A stretch of DNA of 14,920 nucleotides from contig JAQWZS010000229.1 in assembly GCA_029253325.1 (NCBI GenBank), positions 1-14,920 on the forward strand, read 5' to 3'. The position numbers and the translations under genes are program-made. This document shows positions 1-7,400 of the stretch, piece after piece. Source of the stretch: Bacteroidia bacterium (GTDB lineage Bacteria; Bacteroidota; Bacteroidia; NS11-12g; UBA9320). A model generated the notes under the pieces. That model searched no databases. It was not told where the DNA came from and saw only the letters and a list, made by a program, of their open reading frames with translations. The stretch's first letter is position 1; each line of letters starts with the position of its first letter.

Positions 1-912
1 ATCAAAGACAACGAGCAATATCAATATGATCTTGCACTTTTTGGAAGTGCCGAAAAGCAGTTCACTTCCTACTTGTTGCTCCGTGCTGGACTTAGATATG
101 CTTACAACTCTGCTTTCGATGCCCCCTTACTGTATTCGCTACAATCCAAGGTTAATCTAGCTAATTCACAAATTCTAAAAATAGCCTATGGTAGAGGATT
201 TAGAGCTCCTTCGTTGAAAGAATTGTATTTGGATTTTAGTGATAGTAGGCATGAAGTATTTGGGAATTCTTCGCTTACTTCTGAATCTTCACATTCTTTT
301 ACGGGAACTTATACCAAATATGCCAAACTTGGTAGGTTTGAATCATCTACAAGCGTAGATGCCTTTTATAATATGATCAATAATAAAATTGAGCTAATTG
401 TTACAGGTCCAATACAAGCTAAATATGGCAACATTGGAATTTTTCAATCTGTTGGTGGTGGGCTGAGCCAAAATCTAGCCTATCAAGATTTTAAAGTTAA
501 CCTCTCATTTAATTATACAGGTATTTATAATGGGGTAGATGGTACTAAAAAGGATTTCTTTTTCTCACCTCAATTGGCTATTAACCCAAGGTATTCTTGG
601 TCAACTATTAATACTACATTTAGCCTGTTTTTTAATCATTTTGGTGCGGTTAGTCGCGTGTTTACTGATGAGGAAAATTCAAACTTCAATGTTCAAGAAC
701 AGGATGCTTATACCATGATGGATGCAACCATTCACAAAACATGGTTGAATAAACGATTAAAAATAACAGCAGGTGTTCGTAATATATTGGGTGTTGTTAA
801 TGTAAATGCAAATACAACTAGTGTGGGAGCACATACACCCAGTACCACATTCATTTCCATTAGTCCGGGAAGAACCTATTTTATGACCATTCGATATGAA
901 CTATTCAAATAA
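1..912 (+). CDS. TonB-dependent receptor, C-terminal beta-barrel part (5' truncated by window edge)
   Basis: This is the C-terminal part of an outer-membrane TonB-dependent receptor. The frame is open from base 1, so the gene begins upstream; signal peptide, TonB box and plug lie outside the window. About 303 residues of alternating beta-strand barrel are visible, ending in the typical strand with YFMTIRYELF. A FRAP motif (199-210) is followed by a His (250-252) and a GNSSL stretch (262-276). In heme receptors of the HmuR/HemR type, FRAP and NPNL boxes flank a conserved His, so the layout fits a heme receptor, but FRAP-like motifs occur in other TonB receptors too. The stop overlaps the next gene, an HmuY-family lipoprotein, by 17 bp, which indicates co-expression and a shared ligand. 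Receptor identity is secure; the heme assignment is inference. Confidence 0.9.
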   Translation: MKDNEQYQYDLALFGSAEKQFTSYLLLRAGLRYAYNSAFDAPLLYSLQSKVNLANSQILKIAYGRGFRAPSLKELYLDFSDSRHEVFGNSSLTSESSHSFTGTYTKYAKLGRFESSTSVDAFYNMINNKIELIVTGPIQAKYGNIGIFQSVGGGLSQNLAYQDFKVNLSFNYTGIYNGVDGTKKDFFFSPQLAINPRYSWSTINTTFSLFFNHFGAVSRVFTDEENSNFNVQEQDAYTMMDATIHKTWLNKRLKITAGVRNILGVVNVNANTTSVGAHTPSTTFISISPGRTYFMTIRYELFK

Positions 913-1816
913 AATTTTACTATTATTTTTAATAACTCTTGTTTCTTGTTTTCCTAAAGAGGAGAAAGTAGAACCAAGCCCTCGAATTTATCAGTCTGTG
1001 TCTATTAATGCTGGTCCATTCAAAAATGATGTTGTTTTTTATTCATTAGATGAAGGTAATGTTGTTGCTAAGGCGAGTCCTATGGATTGGGATTTATACA
1101 TTGATCAAGAGGTAATACGTATCAATTATTTCAGAAGTATGAGTGTAGCACTGACAACTGATGCATGGGATAGCATCAAGGATACGACAGGGTTGTCTTT
1201 TTCTTATCTTACTGACCAACTCAGTGACAGCCTAACTCAATGGGAGCTTTCAGAAAACCAAATTTATGTAGTTAATATGGGACTAAACAATGAATATAGT
1301 CCGATGGGTTTTATGGTCTTAAAAGTCCAGAGAATGTCTGATAGAATTGTCCTAAAATATAAAGATTTAGAAGGCGAGGATGAGTGGACGAATGAAATAA
1401 ATGAAGATCAATTTTATTATAATCTAAGAACTGAAACCAAGGTGAACTTACCTAATGACAAAGAATACGACCTTGCTTTAGGCAAATACACCGATTATAT
1501 CACAGTTGATGATGTTTCTCAAGACTATACGATTTATGGAGCCATACTTGGGAACGCATCTGCCTACCTTATGAACAACGCATTTGAAAATACAGACGCA
1601 GATGACTTTGAAGTTTCTATGCTTTCTAGCAGACAAGATATTATTGGTTGGAATTGGAAAAGATTTAATTTAGATAAAAATGCCTATGAAATTCTTCCCA
1701 ATATGACCTATATGATTTCTACCAATTCCAATTATCTGTGCAAACTCCGATTCGTAGATTATTTAAACGATCAAGGCATATCGGGTCATCCTACGTTTGA
1801 ATACGAAATACTCTAG
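896..1816 (+). CDS. HmuY-family surface lipoprotein
   Basis: This is a 306-residue predicted lipoprotein. The N-terminus has a hydrophobic stretch ending in LVSC, with the lipidated Cys at residue 18. The body has the HmuY-family pattern: an early strand pair VVFYSL / VVAKA, the WDLYID motif near 65-70, a central YDLALGKYTDY segment, and a C-terminal strand with YLCKLRFVDY followed by GISGHPTFEY. HmuY proteins are partners of TonB receptors and bind heme in Porphyromonas, but the family is broad in Bacteroidota. The only His visible is residue 298 near the C-terminus, so the bis-His heme ligation of P. gingivalis HmuY is not conserved. The ATG lies inside the receptor gene, implying translational coupling. 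The ligand (heme, other metal chelate or something else) is unresolved. Confidence 0.75.
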   Translation: MNYSNKILLLFLITLVSCFPKEEKVEPSPRIYQSVSINAGPFKNDVVFYSLDEGNVVAKASPMDWDLYIDQEVIRINYFRSMSVALTTDAWDSIKDTTGLSFSYLTDQLSDSLTQWELSENQIYVVNMGLNNEYSPMGFMVLKVQRMSDRIVLKYKDLEGEDEWTNEINEDQFYYNLRTETKVNLPNDKEYDLALGKYTDYITVDDVSQDYTIYGAILGNASAYLMNNAFENTDADDFEVSMLSSRQDIIGWNWKRFNLDKNAYEILPNMTYMISTNSNYLCKLRFVDYLNDQGISGHPTFEYEIL

Positions 1817-1926
1817 TCCTCCTTATTAGGTATGTAAAAATATTGTCAGAATCTTCTGAGGGCTTTGTATAGTTATTAACTATGGCTAAAATTGAACTTA
1901 ACTAAACTTTAAATACATTTATTATT

Positions 1927-2712
1927 ATGAAAAAATCTATTAAAAAACTGACTATGTTATCTTTTATTTCTTTCACTATTTTTAATATCTGGGGATGTAA
2001 GGACGAGGATATTACCCCCAACAATTCGGGTGATTCAGATACTGCATTTGTTTCCACCGTGACGTTTCCATCGTTGGATAGCGTGACTATTACCGCAGAT
2101 CATTATCACACAAATAATGCTAATCCTGTCATTGTGCTTTGTCATCAGGCGGGTTGGAGTAGAGGAGAGTACATAGATATAGCTCCCAAACTCAATGATA
2201 TGGGATATAATGTACTTGCTATCGATCAACGGTCGGGACAAACCATCAATGGGGTAGAGAATAAAACCATAGGGTCCGCAGTAACTATGGGTAAAACTAC
2301 TCGTTTTATTGATGCAAAACCTGATATTGATGCAGCAGTTGATTGGGCTAAAAATAAGTATAACCGAAACGTTATCTTATGGGGAAGTTCTTATTCTGCT
2401 TGCTTGGCTTTGATGATTGCTGCAGAACGAAACGATATTGAAAAAGTTTTGGCATTTAGTCCTGGGGAGTATCTGCCAGGTATAAGCGTACAAGGGAGTA
2501 TCTCAGGAATTAAAGCACCTGTTTTTCTAACTTCATCAAAACAAGAGCGAATACAAGTTGAAAAACTATTTGATGCGATTTCTAATTCAGAGCATAAAAA
2601 ACAGTTTGTTCCCAAATGGGGAGATGGCCAACATGGGAGTAGAAACTTGTGGTCTTCCATGCCAGACCAAGAAGAATATTGGGCTGCTGTTAAGGTGTTT
2701 TTAAATGATTAA
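1927..2712 (+). CDS. Alpha/beta hydrolase lipoprotein (dienelactone-hydrolase-like)
   Basis: This 261-residue protein has a lipoprotein signal ending in IWGC, with Cys at 24. The alpha/beta-hydrolase core begins near residue 65 with VIVLCHQAGWSRGEY, where the HQAG turn fits an oxyanion-hole loop. The nucleophile elbow is VILWGSSYSA with Ser155, a GxSxS variant of the usual GxSxG. The catalytic His is probably 236 in DGQHGSRN. The acid residue is not clear: after APVFLTSSK the expected Asp position reads KQER, so Glu207 is only a candidate. Substrate is unknown; dienelactone-hydrolase-like folds cover esterases, peptidases and depolymerases. The gene stands alone, about 110 bp after the HmuY gene. 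A TACATTTA box (1914-1921) resembles the Bacteroidota -7 element but lies only 5 bp before the ATG. Confidence 0.8.
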   Translation: MKKSIKKLTMLSFISFTIFNIWGCKDEDITPNNSGDSDTAFVSTVTFPSLDSVTITADHYHTNNANPVIVLCHQAGWSRGEYIDIAPKLNDMGYNVLAIDQRSGQTINGVENKTIGSAVTMGKTTRFIDAKPDIDAAVDWAKNKYNRNVILWGSSYSACLALMIAAERNDIEKVLAFSPGEYLPGISVQGSISGIKAPVFLTSSKQERIQVEKLFDAISNSEHKKQFVPKWGDGQHGSRNLWSSMPDQEEYWAAVKVFLND

Positions 2713-2797
2713 CATTTCATATAAAACACCATTTATTTTATTCTAATTATCCTTACTTTTATAGAGGTTTCAAGGGAATATTGGTTAATATTGAACT

Positions 2798-3904
2798 ATG
2801 AAATTTTATGGATGGTTTTGCTTTTGTTTATTGGCTTGGAGTTGTTTGCAACAAGGTGAACGGCAAACAGAAATAAAGAACGAAATAATCGAAAATACAC
2901 CAGATGATACCCTTGTCTATCATGGTGAGAAACACCTTAGAAATATTCGACAAATTACGTTCGGGGGTGATAACGCTGAGGCCTATTTTAGTTTTGATGG
3001 TTCGAAGCTTGTTTTTCAAGCTAAAAATCCAGCATGGAACGCCCCTTGCGATCAAATTTATGTTACAAAAACTACTGATACATGGAAAAACTCAATCCCA
3101 CCATTGGTCAGCACTGGTTTAGGTAGAACCACTTGTAGTTATTTTATGCCAGGAGACTCAATCATTATTTATGCAAGCACGCACGAGGGTGATGAAAATT
3201 GTCCTACTGAACCTCCAAGAGGAGCAAAATATGTGTGGCCCATATACAAAGACTTTGAAATATATACAGCCGATTTAGATGGAAATATCCTACAAAAGTT
3301 GACCAATAGAGAGGGATATGATGCAGAAGCTACTGTATCTCCCAAAGGAGATAAAATTGTGTTTACTAGCACCCGTTCTGGTGATTTAGAATTGTACACC
3401 ATGAATATTGATGGATCTGATGTAAAGCAAGTTACCAATGAGTTAGGGTATGATGGGGGAGCTTTTTTCTCACCCGATGGAACGAAACTTGTTTTTAGAT
3501 CATCCCGTCCAAAGACAGACGAGGAAATAAAAGAATACAAAGATCTTTTGGCTCAGGACTTAGTCCAACCCACGAATATGGATCTTTATGTGTGTAATGT
3601 AGATGGTTCTGATTTGAAAAAAATAACCGATTTAGGTAGTGCTAATTGGGCTCCATTTTTTCACCCTAGTGGACAAAAAATCATCTTTTGTAGTAATCAT
3701 CACAGCAAAAAAGGAGGCAGACCTAAGTTTAATTTATTTATGATTAACCTGGACGGAACTGGTCTGGAACAGATTACATTTGATGATGTGTTTGATAGTT
3801 TCCCTATGTTTTCTCCAGATGGGACACAACTGGTGTTCTCAAGCAACAGAAACAATGGAGGTACGCGTGAGACAAATATGTTCATTGCCGATTGGGTGGA
3901 GTAA
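2798..3904 (+). CDS. TolB-like PD40 beta-propeller lipoprotein
   Basis: This 368-residue protein starts with a short signal ending in LLAWSC; Cys16 is the probable lipidation site. From residue 50 on it consists of WD40-like (PD40) blades. Recurrent FSPDG-type turns followed by a VF strand are seen at FSFDGSKLVF (64-73), SPKGDKIVFTSTRSG (181-195), FSPDGTKLVF (224-233), HPSGQKIIFCSN (289-300) and FSPDGTQLVFSSNR (338-351). Between them are xLYxxNxDGS strands such as ELYTMNIDGSD. Proteins of this kind act as TolB-like periplasmic or outer-membrane propellers, or as peptidase-like domains without the peptidase. No protease domain is present, so a binding or scaffold role is more likely. A potential fourth-to-fifth blade insertion at 238-258 is charged and helical-looking. 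The specific function is unknown. Confidence 0.85.
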   Translation: MKFYGWFCFCLLAWSCLQQGERQTEIKNEIIENTPDDTLVYHGEKHLRNIRQITFGGDNAEAYFSFDGSKLVFQAKNPAWNAPCDQIYVTKTTDTWKNSIPPLVSTGLGRTTCSYFMPGDSIIIYASTHEGDENCPTEPPRGAKYVWPIYKDFEIYTADLDGNILQKLTNREGYDAEATVSPKGDKIVFTSTRSGDLELYTMNIDGSDVKQVTNELGYDGGAFFSPDGTKLVFRSSRPKTDEEIKEYKDLLAQDLVQPTNMDLYVCNVDGSDLKKITDLGSANWAPFFHPSGQKIIFCSNHHSKKGGRPKFNLFMINLDGTGLEQITFDDVFDSFPMFSPDGTQLVFSSNRNNGGTRETNMFIADWVE

Positions 3905-3912
3905 TCCTACTC
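3899..3912. terminator. Small hairpin at a convergent gene junction (weak terminator candidate)
   Basis: GAGTA (3899-3903) and TACTC (3908-3912) form a 5-bp inverted repeat with a 4-base loop, extendable by one G-T pair. It spans the stop codons of the two convergent genes, which are only 2 bp apart. A bidirectional terminator would be expected here, but the stem is short and there is no strong T-tract on either side, so the call is weak. Confidence 0.25.
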
Positions 3913-4419
3913 TTGTAACTTATAATTCTGCTGAAAAATAGAATCATTGGAGTGAATGACCTGTTTTACCTTATTCATGTCCTCATTGGGAATGGCAAGC
4001 GATAACACATATTGATTTAATTTCCATTGTTGATTATACAATTTTAATATACCTGACCCCCTGCATGTTCCCATGTGCGTTTCAAGTATTTCATAAAACC
4101 ATGCTGTGTTTTGGTTACTACTTATATTTATTGTGCGATCAAGTGACTTAAAATCCCACGTCTTTTTTTTATCAAAATAAGGCTTACAGAATAGGGCAAA
4201 TTCTTTTTTACTCCATTTTTCGGTAGCATCTGTACCAACATATATAAAGCTAGAATCCATCAGATTCATATATTCATCAAGATTGGCATTTGCTGCACTT
4301 TGATGCCAGTTACTAATCAACTGATCGATGGTCTCTATTTGATAACTTTCCGATTGGTTTTTATTGGAGTGAGTACATCCCAGAAAGGTGATTGCAAAAA
4401 ATAGAATACTGTATTTCAT
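3907..4419 (-). CDS. SnoaL-like / NTF2-fold lipoprotein
   Basis: This 170-residue protein has a lipoprotein signal ending in TFLGC, with Cys15. From about residue 28 it shows the SnoaL_3/DUF4440-type pattern of the NTF2 superfamily. There is an N-terminal helix IDQLISNWHQSAANANLDEY, then MDSSFIYVGTDATEKWSKKEF (about 54-74), WDFKSLDRTI, and paired strands NTAWFYEILET and GSGILKLYNQQWKLNQYVLS (121-140). This fold forms a cone-shaped pocket used by isomerases, hydrolases and binding proteins; no catalytic residue can be assigned here. A C-terminal tail (143-170) is helical and charged. Similar secreted NTF2-like proteins are common in Bacteroidota and mostly uncharacterised. Its start lies 10 bp from an inverted repeat that may be an operator for this gene or for the divergent transporter pair. 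Confidence 0.8.
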   Translation of the reverse strand: MKYSILFFAITFLGCTHSNKNQSESYQIETIDQLISNWHQSAANANLDEYMNLMDSSFIYVGTDATEKWSKKEFALFCKPYFDKKKTWDFKSLDRTINISSNQNTAWFYEILETHMGTCRGSGILKLYNQQWKLNQYVLSLAIPNEDMNKVKQVIHSNDSIFQQNYKLQE

Positions 4420-4428
4420 GGATGCAAT

Positions 4429-4447
4429 TTACATTAGTTTAATGTAA
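4429..4447. promoter_or_regulatory. Perfect 8-bp inverted repeat, possible operator
   Basis: TTACATTA (4429-4436) and TAATGTAA (4440-4447) are exact reverse complements around a GTT spacer. The site lies in the 147-bp divergent gap, 10-28 bp upstream of the NTF2-like lipoprotein start and about 120 bp upstream of the YeeE/YedE pair. Size and symmetry fit a dimeric repressor or activator site. No regulator gene is nearby, so the protein that binds is unknown. Confidence 0.4.
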
Positions 4448-4566
4448 TTCTGTAAAAGATTTAATTTCAGAAATTGGGTTCTTTTGATATCAATGGTAAT
4501 AATGTTTTAATCTAATTTCATTTGTACAATTTGTGAGGTATAATTGCCAATATTTATAAAAATTAC

Positions 4567-5139
4567 ATGCAAAAATTAATTCATTTTTTGTCAGACCCTT
4601 GGCCATGGTATGTTGCAGGTCCTTTAATAGGTCTAATGATCCCCACTTTGCTTTTTGTTATTAATAAAGACCTTGGAATATCAAGTTCTTTTAGGCATAT
4701 GTGTGCTATGACGAGATTGAAGAAAATAAGTTTCTTTGACTATGATTGGCGAGAGTATGTTTGGAATTTAAATTTTGTCTTTGGTATATTTTTGAGTGGT
4801 ATAATTGTATCATTATTTTTTCCAAATCCAGAGGAAATTAATCTTTCTGAAAATTTTATAGCTTGGTTACAAGAAATGGGAGTGAGCGACATTAAAGGAT
4901 TTTTACCTGGAGATATTTTTCAATGGAGTTTTTTAAACTCACCAAGAACATTAATCATATTAATTGGAGGAGGGTTTTTCATTGGTTTTGGTTCAAGATA
5001 TGCAGGAGGGTGTACTTCGGGGCATGCCATTATGGGTTTAAGCCAATTAAGTATTGGTTCGTTGATTGCAGTGATTGGTTTTTTTATCGGAGGTTTGATT
5101 GTTAGTTGGTTTCTTCTTCCTTTTATTTTAACATTATGA
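4567..5139 (+). CDS. YeeE/YedE-family half-transporter, subunit 1 (sulfur/thiosulfate import)
   Basis: This 190-residue integral inner-membrane protein carries the signature of the YeeE/YedE (DUF395, TsuA-like) family. The motif GFGSRYAGGCTSGHAIMG (residues 140-157) includes Cys149, followed by the SQLS-GS helix start of the last membrane segment. Hydrophobic segments are visible near 15-33, 68-86, 127-142 and 163-189. TsuA-type proteins move thiosulfate through the membrane using conserved Cys residues; the related PmpA/PmpB proteins are proposed sulfur-compound transporters. A second Cys in a loop (46, SFRHMCAMTRL) is a further candidate. Full-length TsuA is about twice this size, and the next gene supplies the other half. 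The stop overlaps that gene's start as ATGA, so the two are translationally coupled. Confidence 0.88.
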   Translation: MQKLIHFLSDPWPWYVAGPLIGLMIPTLLFVINKDLGISSSFRHMCAMTRLKKISFFDYDWREYVWNLNFVFGIFLSGIIVSLFFPNPEEINLSENFIAWLQEMGVSDIKGFLPGDIFQWSFLNSPRTLIILIGGGFFIGFGSRYAGGCTSGHAIMGLSQLSIGSLIAVIGFFIGGLIVSWFLLPFILTL

Positions 5140-5549
5140 AAAGTATAAAAACAATTTTTCTTGGAATTTTATTTGGTACTATTTTGATTAAATCTGAAGC
5201 TGTTTCTTGGTTTAGGATTCAAGAAATGTTCCATTTTGAAAGCTTTCACATGTATGGAATAATTGGAAGTGCTGTTGCGACAGGTATGATTTCGCTAATG
5301 GTTATCAAAAAGATGAGTTTACGATCTTTTACAGGTGAGGAAATAATACCCAAAGCTCAACCCTTAAATAAATATGCAAATTTCTTTGGTGGTATTTTGT
5401 TTGGTTTTGGATGGGCATTATTAGGTGCATGTCCTGGTCCGTTATATGGACTATTAGGATTAGGGTACAGTATAATTGTAGTTCCTATTTGTTCGGCAAT
5501 TTTGGGAGTGATATGTTATGCTCTAGTGAGAGATAAATTGCCTCATTAA
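5136..5549 (+). CDS. YeeE/YedE-family half-transporter, subunit 2
   Basis: This 137-residue membrane protein is the second half of the split YeeE/YedE transporter. The diagnostic motif FGGILFGFGWALLGACPGPLY (about 83-103) contains Cys99 in the GACPGP turn. Membrane segments are visible near 4-19, 40-57, 83-98 and 104-130. The ATG at 5136 was chosen over a TTG at 5106, because it overlaps the upstream stop as ATGA and gives a normal N-terminus (MKSIKTIFLGILFG). Together with subunit 1 it should form one transporter for thiosulfate or another reduced sulfur species in the inner membrane. No rhodanese or persulfide dioxygenase gene, frequent partners of this family, is seen alongside. The gene ends 2 bp from the stop of the convergent fibre-like gene. 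Confidence 0.88.
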   Translation: MKSIKTIFLGILFGTILIKSEAVSWFRIQEMFHFESFHMYGIIGSAVATGMISLMVIKKMSLRSFTGEEIIPKAQPLNKYANFFGGILFGFGWALLGACPGPLYGLLGLGYSIIVVPICSAILGVICYALVRDKLPH

Positions 5550-5551
5550 AG

Positions 5552-6790
5552 TCATTGTCTTATCAAGTACCAAGCACCAGAGACTGCTTGGAGTATGGTT
5601 CCAGTACTTGCTGCCAAAAAATTTGATGTACCTCCATATGTATTATAAGTAGTTACATTATTGATTGTCAAACCAGAGCGATTAATGAGAAAATAAATTC
5701 TGCCATCACATGAACTGGCATTGGGAAGCGTAATTGAGCTAGGTCTTGCATTGAAAATAACGGTGTGTTGAATATCATTCAGTGTAACAGCTCCAGTACT
5801 AGTTGATATTTCTGACCTGGTAGCAAAAGACCCATCTACATGCATATGTGACTGCGGAAATGTTTTGTTAATCCCAATAAAGCCTGTGTTTTTGATGGTC
5901 ATTCTGGTCACTAAAGTTCCCGAGTTGTCTGGCGTGGTCATAAATTCCAAACGTGTAGGCATATCATTTCCCCAGGTAGTAATATTACCATCAACGGTTG
6001 CTTTGATTGTTGCCCCATCCACATAAAATAATCCAGTATACCCTCTGAATTTTATTTGTCCTAATTCGTCATTAACAACACACATTTGTTTATTGGTACT
6101 AGAACCTCTAGATTTTATAAATTCTACAACAGGTGCTGCACTGGTCGAACCATTATTGTGTTCAAAAGTAACGGGATTTATGTCAGTACCACTTATTTGG
6201 GTATGGAGTATGCTAATAGGAGTGTTTGTGTTTTCATTAAAATTTCTACCTATTCCCAAATTACCCTCGCCAGTCAACATCATCTTGAGTGATGGAACAA
6301 TGCTGGTCGATGGATTACTATTATTTGGTGTAGGTGTGTAAAACTTAATATATCCACCACCGCTACCTGTAGCATTTCCCGTGTAAAGGTTCAAGTTTCC
6401 TCCTCTGAAATTATTACCACCTCCGGTACCGCCAGCTTTGATTAATAGATTTAAGCCAACTCCATTACTCGGTCGATTTTCCATGCCAATGATTTGTTGA
6501 TTTGCTCCACTAAGAGAGAGATTATAGGAAGGATTGTCAGTTCCTATACCAACTCGGTTATCTTCTCCGTCGATGAAAAGGGTACCTGCATCAAAATCAA
6601 TGTTATCTGTTACTGTGACGTCAACATCAGATGGAGTTTCCCCATCTCCAGAATAAATACCACCACTTCCTGTGAGCCATGTTGCACCCCCATTCACTTT
6701 GGTGAGTACCTCTTGGGCAAAAGTTTGTTTTGGGATAATTAGAATGCAAATAACGCTTAGTGCAATAAATAAAAAATGATGTTGTTTCAT
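5552..6790 (-). CDS. Secreted fibre-like protein with phage-tail-fibre-type central module
   Basis: This 412-residue protein has a signal peptide ending in TFAQ (cleavage near 25/26) and a mature start EVLTKVNGGATW shared with the shorter neighbour. The middle is low-complexity and beta-rich. It has VGIGTDNP near 80-87, Gly/Asn-rich stretches at 119-146, GNLGIGRNF near 177, and a segment at about 222-308 with VEFIKSRGSS, GQIKFRGY, MPTRLEFMTTPD, TRMTIKNTGFIGI. That last pattern is typical of phage tail fibres and of large Bacteroidota adhesin-like proteins. The C-terminal module (349-412), ITLPNASSCDGRIYFLI, is also shared with the neighbour. No intramolecular chaperone peptidase (S74) and no T9SS sorting domain are visible. 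Probably a trimeric surface or secreted fibre; its partner or target is unknown. Confidence 0.75.
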   Translation of the reverse strand: MKQHHFLFIALSVICILIIPKQTFAQEVLTKVNGGATWLTGSGGIYSGDGETPSDVDVTVTDNIDFDAGTLFIDGEDNRVGIGTDNPSYNLSLSGANQQIIGMENRPSNGVGLNLLIKAGGTGGGNNFRGGNLNLYTGNATGSGGGYIKFYTPTPNNSNPSTSIVPSLKMMLTGEGNLGIGRNFNENTNTPISILHTQISGTDINPVTFEHNNGSTSAAPVVEFIKSRGSSTNKQMCVVNDELGQIKFRGYTGLFYVDGATIKATVDGNITTWGNDMPTRLEFMTTPDNSGTLVTRMTIKNTGFIGINKTFPQSHMHVDGSFATRSEISTSTGAVTLNDIQHTVIFNARPSSITLPNASSCDGRIYFLINRSGLTINNVTTYNTYGGTSNFLAASTGTILQAVSGAWYLIRQ

Positions 6791-6883
6791 AATACATCAA
6801 ATGTCGGCGATAAAATAGAATCCCCCTCCTCTCAAAATATGATTTTGGTCATATATGGATATGATATCGCTCAATTTGATATT

Positions 6884-7312
6884 TCAACCTTCAAGTTGCC
6901 ACCAATCTGTACCATCCGATACAATGGATAGCTTGATATTATTGCCGTTGAAGGTGCTTTTAGAACTGTTTGGACTGACTTTTATAGAATAATTTGAAAA
7001 AATCAATGAATTGGAAGAAGTTGTTTTGATAAATAGATACATCCTTCCTTGGCACTTAGTTGGATCGGGTAGTTCAATGCTTGCACTTGCATCACTACTA
7101 TTTACAAATAGAAGATAATCATCGGTTCCCATAAGATAACTGTTTGCTGTAGATGCTTTAAAATTATTGGAAGCAAAGGATGTGTTGCCATTTATTTCAG
7201 GCAGCTGCCACGATGCACCACCATTTACTTTTGTTAATAATTCTTGAGCATTAGCAGGCATATGCAAGTTTAGTATAAGTAGAATCAATAATCTCTTTGC
7301 TATCACGTTCAT
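6884..7312 (-). CDS. Short secreted paralogue of the fibre-like protein
   Basis: This 142-residue secreted protein starts at the ATG at 7312; a TTG at 7336 would only lengthen the region before a good signal peptide. Signal peptide MNVIAKRLLILLILNLHMPANA is followed by QELLTKVNGGASW, almost the same as the mature start of the neighbour. The C-terminal part, IELPDPTKCQGRMYLFI (79-95) through SDGTDWWQLEG, matches the C-terminal module of the neighbour, including Cys87 and the CxGRxY core. It therefore consists of the two end modules with only about 40 residues between them and no GIGT fibre region. Function is unknown. It lies 93 bp upstream of the long paralogue in the same direction, suggesting tandem duplication followed by loss or gain of the central module. 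Confidence 0.7.
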   Translation of the reverse strand: MNVIAKRLLILLILNLHMPANAQELLTKVNGGASWQLPEINGNTSFASNNFKASTANSYLMGTDDYLLFVNSSDASASIELPDPTKCQGRMYLFIKTTSSNSLIFSNYSIKVSPNSSKSTFNGNNIKLSIVSDGTDWWQLEG

Positions 7313-7345
7313 AACCACAAAGGTGACTTTAGTCAAGTCATTAGA

Positions 7346-7385
7346 TTATGATTGATATCATAAAAGAGTATGATATTAATCATAA
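7346..7385. repeat. 17-bp near-perfect inverted repeat (AT-rich hairpin)
   Basis: Arms 7346-7362 and 7369-7385 are reverse complements with one G-T exception (7354/7377) around a 6-base loop AAAGAG. It lies between the stop of the cysteine desulfurase gene and the start of the short fibre-like gene, both on the minus strand. There is no T-tract after it in the direction of transcription, so it is not a standard intrinsic terminator. It could be an mRNA-processing or stabilising hairpin, a terminator of unusual form, or a palindromic protein-binding site. Confidence 0.6.
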
Positions 7386-7400
7386 AATAAAGGTTGAATA

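Noticed and set aside
1846..1859. Inverted repeat TCAGAA-tc-TTCTGA as terminator after the HmuY gene
   Set aside because: The loop is only 2 bases and no T-tract follows; too weak to annotate.
3169..3540. Minus-strand open frame inside the propeller gene
   Set aside because: It mirrors a well-supported coding sequence and its translation has no recognisable domain or signal peptide.
5106..5135. TTG extension of the second YeeE/YedE half
   Set aside because: It would add ten residues that overlap the end of the first half; the ATG at 5136 with an ATGA overlap is the normal arrangement.
6837..6854. ATATGA-ttttgg-TCATAT inverted repeat upstream of the long fibre-like gene
   Set aside because: Six-bp AT-rich arms are expected by chance at this composition; no matching element was seen upstream of the short paralogue.
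5552..7312. Prophage remnant because of tail-fibre-like sequence
   Set aside because: Both proteins have signal peptides, and no capsid, portal, terminase, lysis or integrase gene is nearby. The module also occurs in non-phage Bacteroidota surface proteins.
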